Notes: a model not told the origin generated them from the letters alone. A stretch of DNA of 64,000 bases from Saccharum officinarum (GCA_020631735.1 CM036160.1:111768680-111832679), one strand, 5' to 3'. Counted from the first letter of the stretch, positions 28,871 to 39,989 are shown. Translations and numbers: made by a program.

Positions 28871-29413
28871 TAGCGATGAAAACGGACGGAAACGGACGGA
28901 AAAACCCTATTTCTACTTCCGTTTCTATATTTTTTGGCGGAAACGGGATTGGGTTCGGAAAATACGGGTTCGAAAACGGAATCGGAATATGCGGACATAC
29001 GGAAACGAACAAATACGGATGGAGAGCCGGAAAATTAAATTAAGATCACATAATATAATATTCTCAAAGTATACATATATAAAGTCATGTAATAATATAT
29101 ACAAAGTTTAATAGTCATTTACATGCTATGTACGTGAACATAACATGCATATTTGGTGATTCGTAGTTATATTAACATAACATAAGGACATGTAATTGTT
29201 GAACATGTTGAGCATAGATTGAAAACGGGATAAAAACGGAATAAATACGGGTCTATTCCATATTAAAACGGGATTACTCGGAAACGGACGGAAAACACCA
29301 TTTTCTACTTCCGCAAATACGAAAACGGGATCTCGCAAATACGGAAACGGACGAAAAAATATAGAAAACGGAACGGGACGGTACGGGAAAAATTCCGTCC
29401 GTTTTCATCCCTA
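28871..29413. mobile_element. hAT MITE with AAACGG-rich interior
   Basis: A 543-bp element. Its left end tagcgatgaaaacggacgg matches the reverse complement of its right end with one mismatch. It is flanked by a perfect 8-bp duplication gctgtcgc (28863-28870 and 29414-29421). Copies of aaacgg, atacgg and ccgttt are dense near both ends, as expected for subterminal transposase binding sites. No open frame encodes transposase. Confidence 0.9.
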
Positions 29414-29936
29414 GCTGTCGCCATGGAGGTGCCGAGGAGGGGCGACGACCGTCCAGCCGAAGAAATCGAGGAGGGGCTGCATGCCGAGGACTCGAGGAGG
29501 GGCGCCAGATCCGGATCTGAGGAGGAACGAGGAGGAGGGCGGCGCCGAAGTGGAGCAGGAGGCGGGAATGCATGGTGGACGTGAGGAGGAGAGGGGAGGC
29601 CACGGCGGGCGGGGGTGCTCGGGCCGCGCTCGTGCTCGACGGGGTAGGGAGCGACGAGGAGTGCTCGTGCTCGACGGGTGGGGAGCAGCGGGCCATGCTC
29701 GGGCGCTGGAGAGAGGAAAGAGCCGCTGCATAGATGGAGAGAGAAGAAAGAAAAGAAAAAAAGAAGAGGGAAGAAATAAAAAAAATATAATCTGACATGT
29801 GAACCTCAGTATATTGGTGATCACCAATACCATGACGAACTGTCCCTGATGTATTAATCACGGATGCCGAGTTTAGTCGGTAGTGGAGGGCTGTCCGCCC
29901 TTAAAAGTTAGCGGAGTATCTCCAAAAGTATTCAGC

Positions 29937-30329
29937 CTTCCCAATCCTACGCCGACGTCGCAGTACGAGCACTCGTTGATCCCGGCCACGGTGAAGATCT
30001 TCAACCTGCCGCAGGATTTCCTGACGAAGCGGGACGCGTGGGCGGGGACCTTCGAAGGCGTGGTGCTGAACAGGACCGAGCCACGGACGGACTGCCCCGA
30101 GCAGCTGCCGACGCCGACGAGGATCAGGCAGACGGAAACCGACGAGGAGGCCAAGCTCAGCGAGTTCCAACAGGGGATCATCCAGCTCGCATCCGTGCTC
30201 AACGGGGACCACCAGCTCGCTAGTCTTCAGGACAGGATCAGGGACGTGATGAACGTCAGGGAAGCCATCGACTACATGAGGGCCGCCGTTAAGCGCTACT
30301 TCGAGGCCGGCGCTTCCGCCAGGCAGATG
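29937..30329 (+). pseudogene. Captured exon of non-specific phospholipase C (NPC, phosphoesterase family)
   Basis: An open frame of about 130 codons carries family-typical phrases: PTPTSQYEHSLIPATVK, FLTKRDAWAGTFEG, RTDCPEQLP, EAKLSEFQ, IQLASVLNGDH and a Glu/Ala-rich end. NPC enzymes hydrolyse membrane phosphoglycerolipids to diacylglycerol and a phosphorylated head group and are about 500 residues long. This is only a C-terminal portion. It lacks the N-terminal catalytic motifs and has no start codon of its own, and it runs into T-rich sequence at about 30350. One residue seems missing where most members have consecutive Lys (VKIFNL). The stretch is uninterrupted by stops, suggesting recent capture. 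It lies between repeats, so a transposon-carried gene fragment is likely. Confidence 0.75.
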
Positions 30330-30429
30330 GTCAGATGGGCGTCGACCGTCTTTTTTTTTACTCTTTTTTTTTTTTGAAAGATTTTCTTAAATATGTTCCT
30401 GGCGGAATGCTTTTAAAAAAAAGACCCTC

Positions 30430-30640
30430 AGCTTGCGCCGTCACCATTGGTGCCAAGGTTACATAGCAGACGCCAGCCTTATTGGCGCCAAGATCGTTGC
30501 GCCGACGCATGCGTGGAGCTGACGTGGTGTGTATCTTGGCGCCATTATCATGGCGCCGTTTTCATTGGCGCCAAGCCTGACACCATAGATCTTGGCACCG
30601 AGGTGTTACCTTATTTGGCGTTTGAAATGAAACAAGTATA
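30430..30640. repeat. Cluster of GGCGCC palindromes
   Basis: The phrase ttggcgcca and variants (ggcgccaag, tggcgccatt, atggcgccg, ggtgccaag) occur repeatedly in about 200 bp, without a clear unit length. I do not recognise the parent element. Confidence 0.5.
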
Positions 30641-30667
30641 ATTGCTTCGAGATACATGACCCAACTT

Positions 30668-30735
30668 CACTGTAGTCCAGATGGTTAGGATGCCCGCTTC
30701 TTAACTTCGGCATCTGGGTTCGAACCCATGGCCGC
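30668..30735 (+). repeat. tRNA-like sequence (degraded tRNA or SINE head)
   Basis: An A-box-like stretch tagtccagatggttagg (about 30673) and a perfect B-box core ggttcgaaccc (30718) are spaced as in a tRNA gene. The acceptor and T-stem do not pair properly and the anticodon arm is irregular, so I do not call a functional tRNA. Confidence 0.45.
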
Positions 30736-31009
30736 ATATTTTTTTGCTACATTTTAATAAGCAACAGAACAAGAAAAATAATCTAAACTTAGTTATTATT
30801 AACATGAGAGAACACTATTCACTAATTTGTAATTTATTTATATACAAATGAGGTAGACCTGCATGGAGATGAATGTGACTGCATATTTCCTAATTTTCGG
30901 GGCAAAATGGTGCGTTGTATGTGTCTTCAAAAAAAATGGTGTGTTGTACTTCCTCCATCCCAAAAAGAGCGCTAGGTAAGGGACTTTGCGTGTTTCATCA
31001 CTTTCATCA

Positions 31010-31975
31010 GGCTTCGGATGGCCAGCCACGACGTCAACTAGACCCCGGGTGCGCATGTGCGCTTCGGGAGTCTGGACTTCATCGTCACCAATGAGGGAGA
31101 GCTGGTGAGGGCGCTCGCCCCCCAGACTCCTCCCACCACCAGTTTCGATGTGATCGTCGGGGCTCTCCAGGAGTTGCAGTTGAGCGCTCCAGAGGCCCGC
31201 GCCTCGGAGTGCGACCAGCTCCTTGACTTCGACTTCAGGGAGCTGGAGCACCAGCTCGCTGTCTACCTAGGACCTCACCCGTCCTGGGAGGACCCGCGTG
31301 CCCTCACCTTCTCCTTCGTCAACATCGTGACGCAGCTCACCGACGGAGAACCTCTTTCCCCGGACGCCTTTACCTAGGACGCCTCGACGGCGTTCCCTTA
31401 TGGTTTGCGCAACGCCGCCCAGATCGTCGAGCACAATGTGGTGTGACTTTCCAGTTCACTGCCCGCGAACGATGAGTTCGTGGGCATAGCCGACTCCTTC
31501 GTGGAGTCGATCCACGATCTCCTCGCAAGCGATTTAGAGTCGATCTTTGGTTCTGTTTCCAGCGAGGGGAGCCATCACCCTTCGCGGGAGTGTTTTATGG
31601 CGGAGACCTCTGACGGTCACGTCTCAAGTGCCAGGGACTCTGGTGAAACCCCACAAGAGGTCCCCGTGCGTGCGGGTGCAGGAGGGGCGAGGGTCCCGCC
31701 TCTGGCGGCGGCGGCCTCAGCCCCACCACAGCTGGGACAACCGCCCATCAAGCAGCTGCAAGCACGGTAGCATGAGCTCGAGGAAGCACACCGTGGGCTG
31801 GAGGAAGAGCGCGCTCAGCTTGAGCGCGGGATCACGCAACACCGCGCTGAGGGCGGGCACGCACGAGCTAGGGCCCATGACGTTCATCGGCGGATTGTGG
31901 AAGACGGCGACGGTCTTCTGCAGTTCACTTGGGCCGGCCAGAACATCGCTGCTGCGGCAGCCTTGCTCTAGAGAA
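31010..31975 (+). pseudogene. Retrotransposon gag-region fragment
   Basis: A coding-like stretch is broken by stops at about 31375 and 31443 and continues in pieces. Phrases such as FGSLDFIVTNEGELVRAL, a Pro/Ala-rich linker and a charged coiled-coil end (ELEEAHRGLEEERAQLER) look like the N-terminal region of unclassified or Ty3/gypsy retrotransposon proteins from grasses. No protease, reverse transcriptase or LTR was found with it. Confidence 0.45.
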
Positions 31976-32078
31976 TTTGAATTCTTTTTTTACAACAATT
32001 TGAATTCTTTTTAGGCGTCAGGTATTCGTTCAGGTAGCAGACAGATAGGCTACGGATAAACACGAATGTGGTAGGAGT

Positions 32079-33705
32079 TTTTTTTTTTGACAACAAACGA
32101 TTTTATTATCAGCAGCAAGAAGCTGTTAGTAACTTTATAGAGTTCAAGGTTACATACTGAAGTGCCTCCTGAAGGGTGCACTGTTTATGAGCTGCACTAG
32201 TGCAGGTACATATGAAGCCTAGAGAGCATGGTAACTGTGATTCAACCAGAGCCTGCCTAGCAAGAGCACCAACAGTCTGATTTTGAGTCCTGTGAATCAT
32301 GCGAGTTCTTGTGTTTCTTGGAGCTGTGGAGTTGCAGAAGATCTGAGTATAGTATTTGATTCTCCGTTGCGGAGGATAGGTTTGATCCTGATTATTTAGG
32401 AAGTTCACCGATTGCTAATTGTCTGATAGGAAGGTGACCTGCCGAAGACCAAGTTTATCAATGATGAGCGCTGCCAAAGCCAGGGTGGCCGCTTCAGCCA
32501 TAAGAACTGAAGTTGCCTCACTCAGAGTTGCCTTGACATATATTGTCTGCACCGGCTGAGAGTTTGTGTTAACAATGAACATTGCTAGACCTGCATTTCT
32601 TATGTTAGTGGAGAGTGTGTCAGGGGATAAAGATGCATCGGAATAGCATCTGACTTCTTACAATAAGATAGGATAGGTAATCAGGTAAGTATCCTGCAAG
32701 GTTAGCAGTGCCTAAGATGCATCGGAATAGCATCTAACTTCTTCCAATAAGATAGGATAGGTAATCATGTAAGTATCCTGTAAGGTTAGCAGTGCCTGAC
32801 TGTCCATAGCAGTCGGAGGTATGCCTGCAGTAAGAGTGTCATTACCCTGATGGTCTGCATGTTCCAGAGCGTGCCGTCCAGTTGGATGATCTTGATTCGG
32901 TTGGATTGCCTGGTGGGGCGAAGGAGTCATACCTTGTATTGTCAAAGCTGAGGTGGTAATTTGCGTGGAAAATGTGGTGTTATCATCGCCTGGAATGGGG
33001 TCCTCTTGAGAGCATGTAATGGCGTGTGCTTGGTCCTGTGTAGCCAATCGGTGGTTGGACAGATGTGCTTGCACTGCATGATGAACCTGCCATGGAGTCC
33101 ATGTTTTCCTGTTGAATCTGTGATCATTCCTGGCCTTGCGAGATACCACAAAGTGAATAGAATTTTGTTAAATAAATCATTATGGGTGGAAGCAGGCAAA
33201 ACAGATTGAAGAATAAGTTGGACTCCATCTTGTTCGTAGGGGAGTTGGTCAGCTCTCATGGGTGGATCAATGGAAAACCAAACCACTCGTGGAAGTTGAC
33301 AATAGAAGAATAGATATGCATCATCTTCAACTGCACCGCAGACAGAGCAATGTTCGTCAATGTGAACACTGTACCTCGCTGCTCTTTCACCGGTTGCTAG
33401 GGCTCTTCTGATCAAACGCCATGTGAAGGTTTTGATTAGTGGTGGCAGGTCCTTACTCCTTCAGGCTTTCTGCAAAATAAGGTTAGCATGGTAGCATGGT
33501 GAGTAATGCTTCTGGATCCGTGCTGTGAAAGTTGGATCAGTTCCTGTCGACTTAGGTGCCCGTAGATGTTTTTAGTAGAGCACCTGCCATTCCTGGATGG
33601 AGCTCGTCTGAGAATATCATTTTCTGCACTGGGCACCATAGTCACCGCTGTGATTGTCTGCGTGGCTTAATTGTCAAATACGCTTGCAATATAATCAACC
33701 TTCCA
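32079..33705 (-). mobile_element. 5'-truncated LINE fragment inside duplication copy 2
   Basis: The insertion interrupts a sequence that is contiguous in copy 1 (gtaggagtt / gtcactgacac). Its left end is a T run, which is the poly-A tail of a minus-strand insertion. On the minus strand it encodes the distal part of a plant LINE: a zinc-binding reverse-transcriptase C-terminal domain (CSVCGAVEDDAYLFFYC) at about 33350-33290, then an RNase H-like block (MAEAATLALAALIIDK, FLSDN) at about 32500-32420. A frameshift lies near 33460 and a stop follows SDN. No target duplication is seen, so the integration appears blunt. Confidence 0.8.
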
Positions 33706-34766
33706 AGTCACTGACACAAATAATGCCTTGCTTTTTTTATGCCTTGCTTGATACCGTAGCGGGAACATATGGCGTGGGCACCAACTTGGAAACAGGCGTT
33801 TCCTGCTAAAAAGTCGTCGTCGTTGCCTGGCTGAGCGAGAGTGCGACAACGTGACATTGCATTATTTTTTTAAAAAATACTCCTCTTAAACACAAATTCT
33901 CTAACTTTAACCGAAATTAAAGAAAAATTACCAACATCTATAATTTTAAATCAGTTTTACTAAATCCTACCACATGGAATGTATTATGATGGTACATAGT
34001 AGTATTTTATTTGGACTAGTAGATGTTGGAATGATATATTTTTATAAAAAAATGATCAAAGTTAAAGATTTTCAACTTAAATAAAGCTATATAATTTAGG
34101 ATGGAGGGGGTACAAATTTATTAGGGTATCGATATGTTCTTTCACATATTTTGAATTACTTAATTAATATCAAATGAAAATAGTTATTATATTATGAAAG
34201 CACTTTTCATGACGAACTTAAAAATATCAAACTTCCACTGTTAATGTACAGAAAATTGAGCAAATTAAGCCTAGATCAATTAGTTAATTTTTTTTGTGGT
34301 GAAGTATATCTCTAAGTCCAAGTCATTGACTCAGCACGAATTTGTATATTTTAGAATTTGTCTACAATCTAACAAGGCTAGAAGATGTCAATCGGTGATG
34401 ATGCATCTGCAATTTGGTCTAGTTTTTCAGGGATGCTCATAAGACTAGGATTTACGTGAGTGTGTTTAGAGGAGTGGATGTACCTACAAGTTTGTAGGAT
34501 TCTCAATGATCAAAGAAGATGTACGTCTAGAGATATACCATTAATTTCACACCCCCCCCCAAAAAAAAACAGCTGCATACCGACTGGATAGTTGAATGTG
34601 GGGGGAAAAACTTGACTTTACAATCGAAGCGAGTAAGCAGTTGCTTAGCTGAAATCTCGTGCTGTCATGTTTCTAAACAGGGCCTATTAGTCGGGCGTCA
34701 GCAAATTTTAAGGCAAACATGGGTGCCTTATTGACTTGCTTGCGGTACTACTACTGCCTATACTAT

Positions 34767-36786
34767 TGATAATGATATACACAGGGCGTTCGACGCGGAC
34801 GCCCCGCACCACTTGCTCGCCTCCTCCCCCGCCTTATCCACTTGCTCGCTGCCTTCCCTTTCTTCTTCCTCGCTTTCTCCGCCCCTCCGCTCGCACGCGC
34901 GCTGCTCCTGCGCCCGCGCGCCTCCTCCCTGCGCGCCCTGCTACCGCGCCGCCGGCGAGCCACCCCTCCCTCCCTTCCCCCTGCTATGACCTCCGCGTCC
35001 CTCTATGCCACCGGAGTGGGGGCGACGGCGGCTGCTTCCGGTGAGCCGCGCACCTCCCTCCCTTCCTGCTCTCTCTCCCTCGCGAGATGTAGATCCAGCA
35101 GCGTGGTGGTCTCCCCCACTCTGGCGCGCCCTCCCCCACCTCGACGGCGGCATGGTGGCCTTCCCCGTGGTGGATCCATGGAGCACTGGCCTCCCCCGTG
35201 GTGGATCCATGGAGCGCGACGCAGATCCAGCAGCGTGGTGGTCTCTTCTACCCTGGCGCGCCCTCCCCTACCACGACGGCGGCTATGGTGGCCTCCCCGT
35301 CGGCCGAGCTCCCCTCACACCCGGCGACCATGGCGCCCCGTGCCATGCTCCTTTTTCTTCTCCTCCTGTTGCATTAGTATGTTTCTATTGTTTCAGACAC
35401 TCCAAAGCTATGTTTCAATAGAATCATATAGATGTTGAAAAAGTAGATCGGGGCATGTTGCATTAGCTCTCCTCCCTCCTCCTCTGGATCTTGCGCTCCT
35501 CCCCCTCCTCCTCGCCGTGTTGCAATGGGTCCTTCTTGTTGTTGCAGTGTTTTTGAGATTTTGTTTTAGTTTTTTTGCTTCAACCTCATGTTGCAGTAGT
35601 TGTTGCGTGTTGTTGCAGCAGGTGTTCGGGTGTTGTTGCAGCTTCAATTGCATGTTGCAGTAGTGTTTTCATGTTTGTTGCAGCAGCTATTCGGTGTTTG
35701 TTGCAGCTTCAATTTTTTGCATGTTGCAGTAGCTAGTTTAATGTTGTTGCGGTAGTTGTTTGGTGTTGTTGCAGCTTCAATTGCATGTTGCTGTAGTTGA
35801 TGTTGCAGTAGGTTCCCAGTTGTTGTTGCAGTCTAACTTGTAAATTCTATTCCGGAGGCCATTCCGTTTTGGCTATTGGAATGAAACATTCCGGTACTAG
35901 GCCATACCGGTATACCATTCTAGACTTTATAATAATAATAATATATGAATAAACTTATACATAAATGTACATATAAATATATTTTGACTTAACTTATGGC
36001 GTAATTAACATTTTTACCAAACTAAAATATCATTCAACAAGTTCATAAGACCTTATTTCAAAGTTTAAACTCCAAAGTTCATACATGGAAAAATATAATA
36101 TATGCAGCCACGACCGGTATTGACCGGTATTGGCCGGTATTTGACCGGTATTGACCAGCATTGACCGGTATTTGACCCGGTATGGGATTGAGGCTCTTCT
36201 ATACCGGTTTAGGGGCCGGTACGAGGCATTCCGGCCATTCCGGCCGGTACTGGAATGGAATTCACAACTATGGTTGCAGTAGCTCTTGCGTTGTTGTTTT
36301 AGTTGCTGCATCATACTGTTGCAGCGGAAGGGCAGGCCTGGTGCAGTTAGTGAGTGCTAGCTCGCTGAGTCACCAGGTCCTGGGTTCGAAGCCGTCTCTC
36401 TGCAGAATTTCTGCGGGGGTAAGACTTTGCTTCGGTTATTCCCTTCCCCAGACCCCACTCGTGTGGGAGCCTCTGACACTGGGTCTGCCCCATCATACTG
36501 TTGCAGCGGCAAAGGGAGGGCGGCGAGCTGAGGGCGGGTTGTGGGGGGCGGGGGGCGAAGGTGCTTGGGGGCCGGCGAGATCGGGAGAGGGGGATCCCGT
36601 GCGTGCGAGGGCTGGGACGGGTTCGATCCACTCCCCCGTGCGCGTGGGGGCGGTGCGGGGCTGTGCTTTTTCTTCTTCTTCTTCTTGTGTGCGGGGGCGG
36701 AGGCGGGGGGGGCTGGGTTTCCTCCTTTTGCGCTGCGTCCGGACGCTAGCGCCTGGATCCAGACGTCCGGACGCTAGCCGCGCCGA
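34767..36786. mobile_element. 2-kb non-autonomous element with 9-bp target duplication
   Basis: The insertion is defined by comparison with copy 1. The 9-mer ctatactat occurs once in copy 1 but on both sides here (34758-34766 and 36787-36795). A 9-bp duplication suggests a Mutator-type element, although matching terminal inverted repeats are not obvious. The interior has a GC-rich head, a long stretch of tgttgcag / ttgttgcagctt repeats (about 35380-35840), a block of accggtat repeats (about 36110-36180) and a GC-rich tail with gcgtccggacgct. A SINE sits inside it. Confidence 0.65.
36328..36490 (+). mobile_element. Au-type SINE with 19-bp target duplication
   Basis: A 163-bp element starts near gggcaggcctggtgcag. 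It carries a tRNA-like B box (gggttcgaag) and the typical tail ttcccttccccagaccccac...gggagcctctgacactggg. It is flanked by a perfect 19-bp duplication catcatactgttgcagcgg at 36309-36327 and 36491-36509. SINEs are copied by LINE enzymes; no T tail longer than a few bases remains. Confidence 0.93.
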
Positions 36787-37435
36787 CTATACTATCCGCA
36801 GTTTGGCCGTTTGGGAATGGGAACGACATTGGCAACGCTAGCTAGCTTGCACATGCCGCCGATGCCGGCTGGTAGAGGATGGTTACCGTGCACCGTCTGC
36901 AGCTTACGCGGCCTACAAAAATGTTGAAACTCATCCAATCCAATCTCTTTCATGGGCCAAGCCTGAGGAAAGCCGTTCGGAATCTTGGCGTGCGAATTAG
37001 GTAACAGATCCATACAGGCCCAAATTTGTATTGGGTTTGCTGACGTGACAGCAGCTAATACAAAATTCATTGCCCTCCCTTTCTAACAAGTTCAGACTTC
37101 TTCAGTCAGGCCAGAGGTGGCGCCTGCAGGAAGCGGGGTAACATTTTAGTTTTGTAATTGTAATTTGTAAGCACAGTTCAAACTTACTAGTCTCTTTTTT
37201 CCCACCTAAATACTCGCCCCAGAAAAGGAAAGCAGTATGCAAGTAGATGTCAACAGAAAATCCTTTGTAGTTCTTCAGAAATCCTCCAATCTAAGCCCCC
37301 TTTGGAGCAAATAATGTAGGAATAGGAAAAAAACACATGAATAGAATGTAAATGTGTATGTAAAACAAAACGATAAAAATACAAGAATTTTGTAGGGATA
37401 AGTGTTTTGATGAGCGGTTGGAAAAACACACTAAG

Positions 37436-37678
37436 GGCCTGTTTAGTTCCTAAAATTTTGCAAAATTTTTTAAGATTTTCCATCACATCGAATCTTTGGA
37501 CGCATGCATGAAGCATTAAATATAGATAAAAAAATAAAACTAATTACATAGTTTAGACGAAATTCACGAGACGAATCTTTTAAGCCTAGGTAGACTATGA
37601 TTGGACACTAATTACCAAATAACAACAAAAGTACTACAATACCATTTTTCAAAAAAATTTCGCGAACTAAACAAGGCC
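37436..37678. mobile_element. MITE with GGCCTGTTTAGTTC termini
   Basis: The left end ggcctgtttagttcc mirrors the right end gcgaactaaacaaggcc. The interior contains cacgagacgaatcttttaag, shared with other copies in this window. A taa on each side could be a 3-bp target duplication as in PIF/Harbinger (Tourist-like) elements. Confidence 0.7.
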
Positions 37679-37679
37679 T

Positions 37680-38300
37680 AAACAAGAATGGTTTTCATGT
37701 GAAATTAAATACAAAGGAAAATTTTCTATATTTTTATGCAAGCGATTCTTACGAACTAAAGGATGCTACAATAACTTAATTCATAGAAATTGGAATCATA
37801 AGTTTTTGCTTTGTTTTTTTGCTCATTAAAAAAAACTCGTCCCGCGGGGATAAGACAGCTCCCGGACATTGTGCTTAAGAAGAAGACTCTCTCTCCCTTC
37901 CTCCCGTGGGCGGGCTCGGCCACCGGCGGGAGGCAGCGGGCACGGGTGGCCTTGACTTTGGGAGCCGGGGTGGGAGAGGACGCCTTGGAGGTGGACTTGG
38001 GTGGCACCGCGGCGGGAGCTGGGGTGGTGGGGCGGAGCACCGGGACAGTGCGGTTGTGGTGGTGGAGGTGGTGTGCGGTGTGTGCTCTGATGCCCCGAGT
38101 GTCTTTGCTGCTTCGGTGGAGGGCGGGGCGCTGGGAGGAGGAAAGCCAAGAGGAAGAAGGGGGTCGCGTGATAACCCCCTCCAACTCAAAGTGTTCAGCT
38201 AAAAAAACAACAAGAAAGCTATCGTTTGCCTGTGTGATTTGTTCCTCTGCGTCACACGGTTTTTTTTGGCCGTCGGATCTGACCCTGGAGCTATCTGCAC
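37680..38300. other. GC-rich stretch, no gene supported
   Basis: Between 37850 and 38180 long overlapping frames exist on both strands, rich in Gly/Arg or Pro/His. Their content is explained by GC-rich repeats (ggtggtggaggtggtg), and there is no recognisable domain or splice structure. Confidence 0.4.
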
Positions 38301-38305
38301 CGTTC

Positions 38306-39141
38306 TGTTGGATATATAATGGGCTTGGCCCATATGATATTTAGTAAATCAAATAAAACTCTATGGCCCGTAACAATAAGCGATATATGGTTTAATACCG
38401 TACAGAATTTTGACTGAGCGTTGACTCGGTTTATATGGTTGGAAATTGTCAATCTATATTGAGAAACTGAGAAAAGGACATAGGTGTGCCACACGCGCGC
38501 GCCGCCGCCGCTGCCGGGCATGGCGTCGCAGGCGAGCGGGCGAGGCTGGGTTTTGCCACTCAATCCACATTATTACGGGAGTTTCTCTCTTTTACGTTGG
38601 AGGAGGCTTGATTGCGAGAGTTTCGCCGGTTACCATCTCTTTGCGTCTCATGTCCTGGGTTCTTCCGCAGCCCCTTCGCTTTCCTGCCACGAGCATATAT
38701 TCAGGTGTCCCCCGTCAGTCCTCGGTTCCCTTCGCTTCCGAGAGACACCACATCTTCCATTGCTCGCTGGTCTCCCTGTCTTGGTGTGAAGGGCGACAAT
38801 CACGTTTTTGGGGAGTGTCACTGCGACACGACTACTCGCTTGGTCCTCTTCGTCCCGGCATAATGACGCGGTGCGGATCGACACTACTTCCTTCTCTGCA
38901 CTCCACTGAGCGGGACAACTACATCACCAGGCGTTATGTCGACTAACCAATCGGCTCTGCCGCCGGGTATCTCTCTAAACTTCATCATCCAGTAAGGTTT
39001 TGCGTTAGTATCTTGCTGGTTAGTGTCATTTACATGTCGTACATGATTAGATCACACAAGCACATATATGATGTCACCAATATTATTATCATTGCTATTT
39101 TTTGGATTAAATTGCTACTGAATATGCCTAATTTTCTAACA
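38306..39141 (+). repeat. Copia 5' LTR
   Basis: 836 bp from TGTTGGATATA to CTAACA. It aligns along its length with the 3' LTR but lacks a segment of about 75 bp present there (around 44060-44137). Confidence 0.93.
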
Positions 39142-39385
39142 ATCCAAAAATGTGATAGACAATTTTCGGTAGTTGACTTTGCGGGTTTGCTGAAACCAAA
39201 TGTGTTTGAGGGCATTCACTATAAGAGGTAGCGGCAGAGGTGCATTCTATGGCTGACTGCTATGCACTGCTACTTTGTTGCTGATCCTAGAATTGTTGGG
39301 CCGTAGACTCTAAAGGAGGAGCGTGCGTTCCAACATGCCGACAATACGTTCAAGGTAGCAATTTTGAGCGTGCTAGGATACCATA

Positions 39386-39817
39386 GTGAATGCAAATGTG
39401 CCGCTGCGGATCGGTAAGGCCATGTGGGACGCACTTGAGGCCAAATATGGAGTGTCTGATGCTGGTTCCGAGTTGTATGTCATGGAGCAGTTTTATGACA
39501 ATGACCGTTCTGTAGTGGAACAAGTTCATGAGGTACAAACACAAGCAAAAGAACTCGAAATGTTTAGATATGTGCGGCCTGACAAGTTTGTGGCAGGTTG
39601 TATGATTTCTGAGCTGCCACATACTTGGACTGATTTTGCTACTTCTCTAAAATATAAGAGACAAGAGTTTGGTATTGCCGAGCTTATTGGCTCTTTGGAT
39701 GTTGAAGAGAAGAAAAAAGCAAAGGATGTCCGTAGCAAGAAGGTCGGTGAAAGGAGTTCTAGTGCACATGTGGTGCAGAAGAATCATCCCAAGCCTCAAA
39801 AGAAGAAATTTCAGTAA
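39386..39817 (+). pseudogene. Copia gag fragment
   Basis: A 143-codon open frame with copia gag features: WDALEAKYGVSDAG, YVMEQFYDN, LPHTWTDFATSLKYKRQEF and a Lys-rich end. The upstream part of gag, from about 39170, is out of frame and stopped. In the element, gag packages the RNA into virus-like particles. Downstream, at about 39874-39915, the zinc knuckle has lost its first and last Cys (YFTCGKTGHYAREYP instead of a CCHC set). Confidence 0.85.
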
Positions 39818-39989
39818 CAATTCAAACAAAATTTTACCACTTCTTTTAAGAAGAACAAGAAAAAGAACAATTATTTCACTTGTGGCAAGACTGGGCACTA
39901 TGCTAGAGAGTATCCAGAGGCTAAGTGGAAGACAAACAAGAAAACAGCAAACACAGTTGAGACTGATGCAGGAACATCAGGGTACGATA

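Larger units (their letters stand above)
31972..37170. repeat. Segmental duplication, copy 2 (interrupted)
   Basis: This is the partner of 27070-28562, in the same orientation. Its sequence is split into three blocks (about 31972-32078, 33706-34766 and 36787-37170) by a minus-strand LINE and a 2-kb element. Extra differences include a second partial copy of gaatttgaattcttttt at its start and an extra short segment near 36990-37025 (gaattaggtaacagatccat). Confidence 0.85.

Noticed and set aside
30668..30740. Functional tRNA gene
   Set aside because: A and B boxes are present but the T-stem and acceptor stem do not pair and the anticodon arm is irregular.
35005..35438. Pro/Ser/Arg-rich frames
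   Set aside because: They lie in the GC-rich head of a 2-kb transposable element and contain internal repeats.
36501..36777. Gly-rich frames after the SINE
   Set aside because: GC-rich tail of a transposable element, no family resemblance.
37811..38344. 177-codon plus-strand and 142-codon minus-strand frames
   Set aside because: Both are low-complexity (Gly/Arg or Pro/His) and mutually overlapping, with no splice structure or family resemblance.
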